A stretch of 64,000 nucleotides of DNA from Dokdonella sp. (GTDB taxonomy: Bacteria > Pseudomonadota > Gammaproteobacteria > Xanthomonadales > Rhodanobacteraceae), in the NCBI GenBank assembly GCA_019634795.1, contig JAHCAR010000008.1:62001-126000 (forward strand), in the 5' to 3' direction. The position numbers and the translations under genes are program-made. The notes under the pieces are model-generated. The model worked only from the letters and a program-made list of their open reading frames with translations. It had not been told where the DNA came from and did no database searches. Positions 59,137 through 64,000 of this stretch are shown piece by piece (within the stretch, counting starts at the first letter, position 1; the number at the start of each line of letters is the position of its first letter).

Positions 59137-60477
59137 ATGGATACGCAGCACCCCGACCTGTACCCGCTGTTCGCCGCCCACATCGATGTCCTGAAGGCGC
59201 GTTCCGACGCCGCCCTCGCGCGCGGCGGCTTCGACCACCTGGTCGTGCCGGCCGGCGTCCTGCGTTACCAGTTCCTCGACGATCGCGACTACCCGTTCTT
59301 CGTCAATCCGCATTTCAAGCACTGGCTGCCGGTGACGCGGGCGCCCGGCTCGTGGCTGGTTTACACGCCGGGGCGCAAGCCTAAGCTGGTCTACCTGCAG
59401 CCGGCCGACTACTGGCATGTGGTGCCCGAAGCACCGGCAGGCTATTGGGTCGAGCATTTCGACATCGTCGTGATCCGCGAAGGACAGGAGGCGCTGGCCG
59501 AGCTGCCGACCGACATCTCGCGCTGCGCGATCATCGGCGAGGACAACGCGGCGCTCGGCGGATTCGTGCCGAACAATCCGCAGGGCGTGCTCGACGCGCT
59601 GCATTACCAGCGCATGTACAAGACCGACTACGAGTTGGCCATGATGCGGGTCGCCAGCAAGATCGGCACGCGCGCGCACCGCGCCGCCGAGGCCGCCTTC
59701 CGCGCCGGCGAGTCGGAATACGGCATCCACATGGCCTATCTCGATGCCGCGCGCCAGACCGAGAACGAACTGCCCTACAGCAACATCATCGCGCTCAACG
59801 AGCATGGCGCGATCCTGCACTACCACGACCTGCGCCACGCACCGCCTTCGCACCTGAACTCGTTCCTGATCGATGCCGGAGCCAGCTTCCACGGCTACGC
59901 CAGCGACATCACGCGCAGCTACGCGGGCGCCGATGCCGGCGAGTTCCAGGCCCTGATCGATGCCGTCGATGCGGTCCAGCAGGGCCTCTGCGACAGGGTC
60001 CGCCCGGGCCAGGATTACGCCGCCCTGCACGTCCACGCGCACCACCAGCTTGCCGGCGTGCTGAAGGACCACGGCTTCATCCGCATGAGCGCGGAAAGCG
60101 CGGTCGAATCGGGCGTCTCGGCGACCTTCTTCCCACACGGCCTCGGTCATCCGATCGGCCTGCAAGTGCACGACGTGGCCGGATTCGCCCGCGACGACTC
60201 CGGTGCGACGATTCCGCGTCCCGAAGGACACCCCTACCTGCGCATGACGCGCACGATCGAGCCCGGTGCCGTGGTCACGATCGAACCGGGCCTCTACTTC
60301 ATCGACATGCTGCTGGAAAAACTCAAGGGCAGGCCCGAAGGCAGGGATGTCGCCTGGGACCGCATCGATGCCTTCCGCAAGTACGGCGGCATCCGCATCG
60401 AGGACGATGTGGCCTGTACCGACGCGGCGCCGGAGAACCTGACCCGCGACGCGTTCGCCCTGGCCAAGGCGGCTTGA
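59137..60477 (+). CDS. pepQ: Xaa-Pro dipeptidase (M24B)
   Basis: Cleaves Xaa-Pro dipeptides in the cytosol; family members also hydrolyse organophosphate triesters. The 446-residue protein has normal PepQ length. The amino domain contains the FLDDRDYPFFVNPHFKHW block. The dinuclear metal ligands are DAGASFHGYASDITRSY (two Asp), FFPHGLGHPIGLQVHD (His), VVTIEPGLYF (Glu) and YGGIRIEDD (Glu). GAGGA precedes the ATG at 59137. The frame extends upstream only through repeat DNA. Confidence 0.95.
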   Translation: MDTQHPDLYPLFAAHIDVLKARSDAALARGGFDHLVVPAGVLRYQFLDDRDYPFFVNPHFKHWLPVTRAPGSWLVYTPGRKPKLVYLQPADYWHVVPEAPAGYWVEHFDIVVIREGQEALAELPTDISRCAIIGEDNAALGGFVPNNPQGVLDALHYQRMYKTDYELAMMRVASKIGTRAHRAAEAAFRAGESEYGIHMAYLDAARQTENELPYSNIIALNEHGAILHYHDLRHAPPSHLNSFLIDAGASFHGYASDITRSYAGADAGEFQALIDAVDAVQQGLCDRVRPGQDYAALHVHAHHQLAGVLKDHGFIRMSAESAVESGVSATFFPHGLGHPIGLQVHDVAGFARDDSGATIPRPEGHPYLRMTRTIEPGAVVTIEPGLYFIDMLLEKLKGRPEGRDVAWDRIDAFRKYGGIRIEDDVACTDAAPENLTRDAFALAKAA

Positions 60478-60614
60478 ACGGCCCGACACGCCTGAACCAC
60501 ACGCGAACGAGGACGGCACAGCGCGATCGCCGATGCAACTGAATGGCGTCCTGCAACGTCCATACGGACCGGAGGGTGCGCAAGCGATGCGCGCCCAGCC
60601 CCACGGAGATCGAC

Positions 60615-61172
60615 ATGAACCGAATTTCATCCCGCTGCCGCTGGTTCGCCATTCTGGCAATGCTCGGCCTGCTCGTCGCCAGCGCGACGACCACGCAGGC
60701 CGCCGAGGCTACCGATGCGGATCGCGTTACCGTCAACTGGACGGATCCGGCGCAGTTCACCGAGGTCCGCTACAGCCATGCCTTCGGCCAGCCGAAGCCC
60801 GAGACCTGGCTCGAAGCGATGCGCAAGACCGTGGTCCAGCGTGCCGACAAGCTGCTCAAGCCAGGGCAGCATCTCGACGTCACCTTCACCGACGTCAAGC
60901 TGGCCGGCCAGTACGAGCCGTGGCGCGGCCCGGCCTACCGCGACGTGCGCGTCGTCAGGGACATGTATCCGCCGCGCATCGATCTGCGCTTCAGCCTGAC
61001 CGACGCGAACGGCACGGTCATCGCGAGCGGCGAGAGAAAGTTGCGCGATCCCGCCTTCCTGAGCCGCAGCACGCCCAACGGCAGCGACTCCTACCGCTTC
61101 GAAAAGAGCCTGCTCAAGGACTGGCTGGTGCGCGAGTTCGGCGCGGACGAATCATCGGCCGCCCGCAAATAG
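60615..61172 (+). CDS. DUF3016 family exported protein
   Basis: A 185-residue protein. A signal peptide (WFAILAMLGLLVASATTTQA, about residues 10-29) is followed by a DUF3016-type domain (VTVNWTDPAQFTEVRYSHAF, YEPWRGPAYRDVRVVRD, RFSLTDANGTVIASGERKL). Family function is unknown; members are periplasmic. GGAG precedes the ATG at 60615 by 6 bases. It stands alone downstream of pepQ. Confidence 0.85.
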   Translation: MNRISSRCRWFAILAMLGLLVASATTTQAAEATDADRVTVNWTDPAQFTEVRYSHAFGQPKPETWLEAMRKTVVQRADKLLKPGQHLDVTFTDVKLAGQYEPWRGPAYRDVRVVRDMYPPRIDLRFSLTDANGTVIASGERKLRDPAFLSRSTPNGSDSYRFEKSLLKDWLVREFGADESSAARK

Positions 61173-61227
61173 CCCCGCCAATCCGTCGGGTCACGACGGG
61201 AGTGCCCGGACCGGGATCCGCGGCCGC

Positions 61228-62001
61228 CTAGCGCTCGTCGGAGCCGGCCCAGGGATCGCGCGTGGTGCTGCGCAGCCAGCCCATCCGATAGGCGGCCTCG
61301 CCGATCATTTCGTGGATCGCGGCATCGGACTTGTCCAGGGCCGAAGTCGAAGGCAGGTAGTAGCCGAAACTGTTGGGGCCCGCGTAGCGCGAATCGGCCG
61401 GCGCGGCACAGACCTCGAAGCCGGCCTGCTCGAAGGCGTAGACCGCGCGCGGCAGGTGCAGGGCCGAGGTCACCAGCTCGATGCGTCCCGGAAGATCCAG
61501 TTCACGCACGAACTGCGCGTTCTGCCAGGTCGAATGCGAGGCGGATTCCAGTCTGATCGCATCGGCCGGCACGCCGAGCCGCTGCGCCAGCGCGCCCATC
61601 AGGGCGCTCTCGGCGATTCCGTACTGCCCCTCCCCGCCGGAAATCACCAGACGCCCATTGGCTTGCGCGTCGAAGCGCTCGACGCCGGCGAACAGGCGGC
61701 GCAGGCTCGATTCGCCGAGCGCGGCATAGTCGGATGCATTGGCCGGCTCGTAGGCAATTCCGCCGCTCAGGACGACGATCGTCGACGGTTGCGGCGGCGT
61801 GCAGAAGCTGTGCGCCGGTACGCGCGACTCCTGCCAGCGCACCAGCTGGTTGGCGACCACGGGCAGGCTGGCCAGCACGCAGGCCGCCAGCGGCAGCACT
61901 GCCAGCACGCGCAGCCAGCGCGGCAGCCAGCGCCAGACCGGCAGCAGCACGAGGGCAAGCAGGACGCCGATGCGTGTCGGCGAGAGCAGGGTAGTCAGCA
62001 T
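61228..62001 (-). CDS. YdcF/ElyC-like (DUF218) membrane protein
   Basis: A 257-residue inner-membrane protein. Two amino-terminal hydrophobic segments (LSPTRIGVLLALVLLPVW and LRVLAVLPLAACVLASLP) precede a DUF218 domain: TIVVLSGGI (about residues 79-87), RLVISGGEGQYGIAESALMG, RLESASHSTWQNAQF and VTSALHLPRAVYAFEQAG. Related ElyC acts in cell envelope and undecaprenyl-phosphate-linked processes in E. coli. It is 37 bp downstream of the MidA-like gene and on the same strand, so co-transcription is likely. Confidence 0.88.
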   Translation of the reverse strand: MLTTLLSPTRIGVLLALVLLPVWRWLPRWLRVLAVLPLAACVLASLPVVANQLVRWQESRVPAHSFCTPPQPSTIVVLSGGIAYEPANASDYAALGESSLRRLFAGVERFDAQANGRLVISGGEGQYGIAESALMGALAQRLGVPADAIRLESASHSTWQNAQFVRELDLPGRIELVTSALHLPRAVYAFEQAGFEVCAAPADSRYAGPNSFGYYLPSTSALDKSDAAIHEMIGEAAYRMGWLRSTTRDPWAGSDER

Positions 62002-62038
62002 CGGGTTGGCACCGCTCGAGTATCCAGGTCCGGGCGAC

Positions 62039-63229
62039 TCACAGCCGCGAGCCCTGGTCGATCGCCGCGAGGCCGGGTGGCAGCGCCGACTCGGGCACGT
62101 TGCGCGCGAGCAGCATGGCCTGGAAGCGCTCACCCATTTCGCCCGGCAGGGTCAGGCGCTTGACCTCCTGGGCGAGGCGATAGGTGGCCGCTTCATCGAC
62201 GCCGTCGCTGGCCTGCGCGAACCGCTGCGGCAATCCGGCCGCGATCAGGAAGCGGCCCTGCGAGGCGTAGCCGGCCACGCCGAATCCGGCCTGGTTGCCG
62301 GCCTCGGCCAGCGCGGTGAAATCGACGAAGGCGGTGAGATCCTGCAATCCTGGCCAGAGCAGGGCCTCGCCATGCGCGCGATGCCGGTAGTGGCAGACCA
62401 GGGTGCCGTCGTCGCGTTCGGGCAGGTAGTACTCGTTGCGCGGGTAGCCGTAGTCGACGAACAGCACGAGGCCGGCCTCGAGCGAGCCGAGGACGGCCTG
62501 CATCCAGTACGGCAGTTGCGGCAGGATTTCGGAGCGGTAGCCGTCGACGAACTCGCGCCCGAGATCGCGCTCGACATGGCGCACGGCGCCGGCCACGAGC
62601 GCGTCGGCGGGACGGTCGATGCGCCGGAAGCCGCCGTCTTCCCCGAGCGTGACATGTTCCTCGAAGACTTCGCCATCGCGTTTGCTGAAGCGCGTCGCCG
62701 GCAATGCATCGATGACTTCGTTGGCGAACAGCACGCCGCGCCAGCTCGCCTCGGGCGGGCGTTCGAGCCACTCCACGCGGGCGAACAGGGCGGGCTCGAG
62801 AGCATCGCGCAGACGCTCGCGCTGGCGCTCGCGCAGGTCCGCGCTCGGTTCGAGGATGCGGTAGCGGCGCGGCAAGGCGTTCGCCGCGGCAAACGCGCCG
62901 AGCGCGGCCTCGGCAAAGGCGCCGCTGCCGCCACCCAGTTCACAGAAGTCGGCATCGGCGCCGAATTCACTCAGGCAGGGCGCGAGGGCGTCGGCGACGG
63001 TCCGGGAAAACAGCGAGCCGAGTTCGGGCGCGGTGACGAAATCGCCATCCGCACCGAACTTGGTGCGGCCGGCGCTGTAGTAACCGAGCCCCGGCGCGTA
63101 CAGGCAACGTTCCATGAAGCGCGAGAACGGCATCGGCCCCTGGCTGGCGATTTCTTCGCGGATCAGCGCGACCAGGCGCCCGGAATGGGCGCGTTCCTCG
63201 GCCGAGGGTTGCGGAAGGGGGGTGTTCAC
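62039..63229 (-). CDS. MidA/NDUFAF7-type SAM-dependent methyltransferase
   Basis: A 396-residue class I methyltransferase of the PF02636-type family. The SAM-binding loop is ADFCELGGGSGAFAEAAL (about residues 92-109), preceded by the conserved FMERCLYAPGLGYYSAG and followed by VLFANEVIDALP, all diagnostic. The eukaryotic relative methylates a complex I subunit; bacterial targets are unclear. The start is GTG at 63229. A 64-bp gap separates it from the divergent pteridine reductase gene. Confidence 0.9.
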   Translation of the reverse strand: MNTPLPQPSAEERAHSGRLVALIREEIASQGPMPFSRFMERCLYAPGLGYYSAGRTKFGADGDFVTAPELGSLFSRTVADALAPCLSEFGADADFCELGGGSGAFAEAALGAFAAANALPRRYRILEPSADLRERQRERLRDALEPALFARVEWLERPPEASWRGVLFANEVIDALPATRFSKRDGEVFEEHVTLGEDGGFRRIDRPADALVAGAVRHVERDLGREFVDGYRSEILPQLPYWMQAVLGSLEAGLVLFVDYGYPRNEYYLPERDDGTLVCHYRHRAHGEALLWPGLQDLTAFVDFTALAEAGNQAGFGVAGYASQGRFLIAAGLPQRFAQASDGVDEAATYRLAQEVKRLTLPGEMGERFQAMLLARNVPESALPPGLAAIDQGSRL

Positions 63230-63293
63230 GGCTGGCCCGCTGCGCCGACTTGCGGCAATCTGCGCAGGATACCGACGCGCACGGAGAACACCA

Positions 63294-64000
63294 ATGACGG
63301 AAACCGCGAACGCCCGGCCGGTCGTGCTGGTCACCGGCGCGGCCCGCCGCGTCGGTGCCACGATCGCGCGGACCCTGCACGCGGCCGGCTACGACCTGGC
63401 CCTGCATTGCCGGCATTCGCGCGACGAACTCGACACGCTGATCGCAAGCTTCGAGCAGGTGCGGCCTTCGAGTACGCTGGCCCTGCAGGCGGACCTGGCC
63501 GATTTCGAGCGGCTGCCCGACCTCGTCGATGCGACCCTCGGCCGCTTCGGCCGCCTCGATGGCCTCGTCAACAACGCCTCGTCATTCCACCCGAGCACAT
63601 TCGGCGAGGTCGGGCAGGCGCAATGGGATGAACTGTTCGCCTCGAACGCGCGCGCGCCGTTCTTTCTCTGCCAGGCCGCTGCCGGCGCCTTGCGCAGCAA
63701 CAGCGGCGCCATCGTCAACCTGCTCGACATTTACGCGGAGCGCCCGCTCCCCGGCTATGCGGTCTACTGCATGGCCAAGGCCGCCCAGGTCGCGATGACA
63801 CGCGCCCTGGCCCACGAACTCGGCCCGCACGTCCGCGTCAACGGCGTCGCTCCGGGCGCCGTGATGTGGCCGGAGCAGGGCAAGGCCTATGCGAAACAGG
63901 AAAGGATCATCGACGGCACGCCGCTCAAGCGCGCCGGCTCACCCGAGGATGTCGCCTCGGCCGTGCTCTGGCTGCTGCGCGATGCGCAGTTCGTGACCGG
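63294..64000 (+). CDS. Pteridine reductase-like SDR (3' truncated by window edge)
   Basis: A short-chain dehydrogenase of at least 235 residues, running off the right end. The cofactor loop is VTGAARRVGA, where Arg replaces the usual middle Gly, as in pteridine reductases (PTR1/FolM). NNASSFHPS and the catalytic Y-x3-K in GYAVYCMAKAA follow, then VNGVAPGAV. It likely reduces dihydropteridines with NADPH. GGAG lies 9 bases before the ATG at 63294. Confidence 0.9.
   Translation, partial: MTETANARPVVLVTGAARRVGATIARTLHAAGYDLALHCRHSRDELDTLIASFEQVRPSSTLALQADLADFERLPDLVDATLGRFGRLDGLVNNASSFHPSTFGEVGQAQWDELFASNARAPFFLCQAAAGALRSNSGAIVNLLDIYAERPLPGYAVYCMAKAAQVAMTRALAHELGPHVRVNGVAPGAVMWPEQGKAYAKQERIIDGTPLKRAGSPEDVASAVLWLLRDAQFVT

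Overview
This is a 64 kb chromosomal piece of a GC-rich gammaproteobacterium. The gene content (a complete zwf-pgl-edd-glk-eda Entner-Doudoroff operon, a MFS/GH13 maltodextrin cassette, PepQ, a TPP-riboswitch thiC), the abundant Xanthomonadales-type intergenic repeats, and secreted proteins ending in a D-x-(I/L)-F-x-x-G-F-(D/E) tail all point to the order Lysobacterales (Xanthomonadales), perhaps a Rhodanobacteraceae/Dokdonella-like organism. That placement is inference from gene style. No rRNA, tRNA or CRISPR array was seen.

Layout. 1-5424: Entner-Doudoroff operon on the + strand, with a REP-like inverted pair between edd and glk. 5425-6095: a tandem ~180-bp repeat. 6096-10348: LacI-type regulator convergent with a MFS sugar transporter / secreted alpha-amylase operon. 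10.4-12.2 kb: repeat arrays around a MntA-HepT toxin-antitoxin pair. 12.2-14.8 kb: SPFH protein plus an SH3-like exported protein. 14.8-15.7 kb: a second repeat array and the orphaned 3' end of a gene.

15.7-21.4 kb is an AT-richer accessory island on the minus strand. It holds a SMC/OLD-like ATPase, a separate TOPRIM-like protein and a DUF262 (DGQQR) protein in one tightly coupled operon, and upstream of it a HEPN (Swt1-like) protein. IS3 debris and gene remnants flank it. I consider this the best candidate for an undescribed, probably anti-phage, system. 21.6-31.1 kb continues as a plastic zone: RDD membrane protein, exported repeat proteins, lipoproteins, a PIN-like protein, duplicated dispersed repeats, and a 3' gene relic matching an intact lipoprotein gene 4 kb away.

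31-40 kb: HIT hydrolase, HipBA, then a LVIVD-propeller protein and a large beta-helix protein. Together with two proteins at 22.4 and 27.0 kb these carry the same C-terminal GFD/GFE tail, a candidate sorting signal. 39.6-40.16 kb is a 41-bp tandem array. 40.2-47.7 kb: an OmpR regulator divergent from an overlapping signalling operon (YfiR-like periplasmic protein, hybrid histidine kinase, diguanylate cyclase response regulator, TonB-dependent receptor). 47.9-55.4 kb: wHTH-TPR regulator, a hydroxylase/sulfotransferase gene pair, a ferritin-like protein, and a fused hydroxylase-sulfotransferase. 55.4-57.5 kb: thiC with its TPP riboswitch and a pRiA4b-type protein. 57.6-59.05 kb: an alternating inverted-repeat array enclosing a GIY-YIG gene. 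59.1-64 kb: pepQ, DUF3016 protein, YdcF-like protein, MidA-type methyltransferase, and the start of a pteridine reductase.
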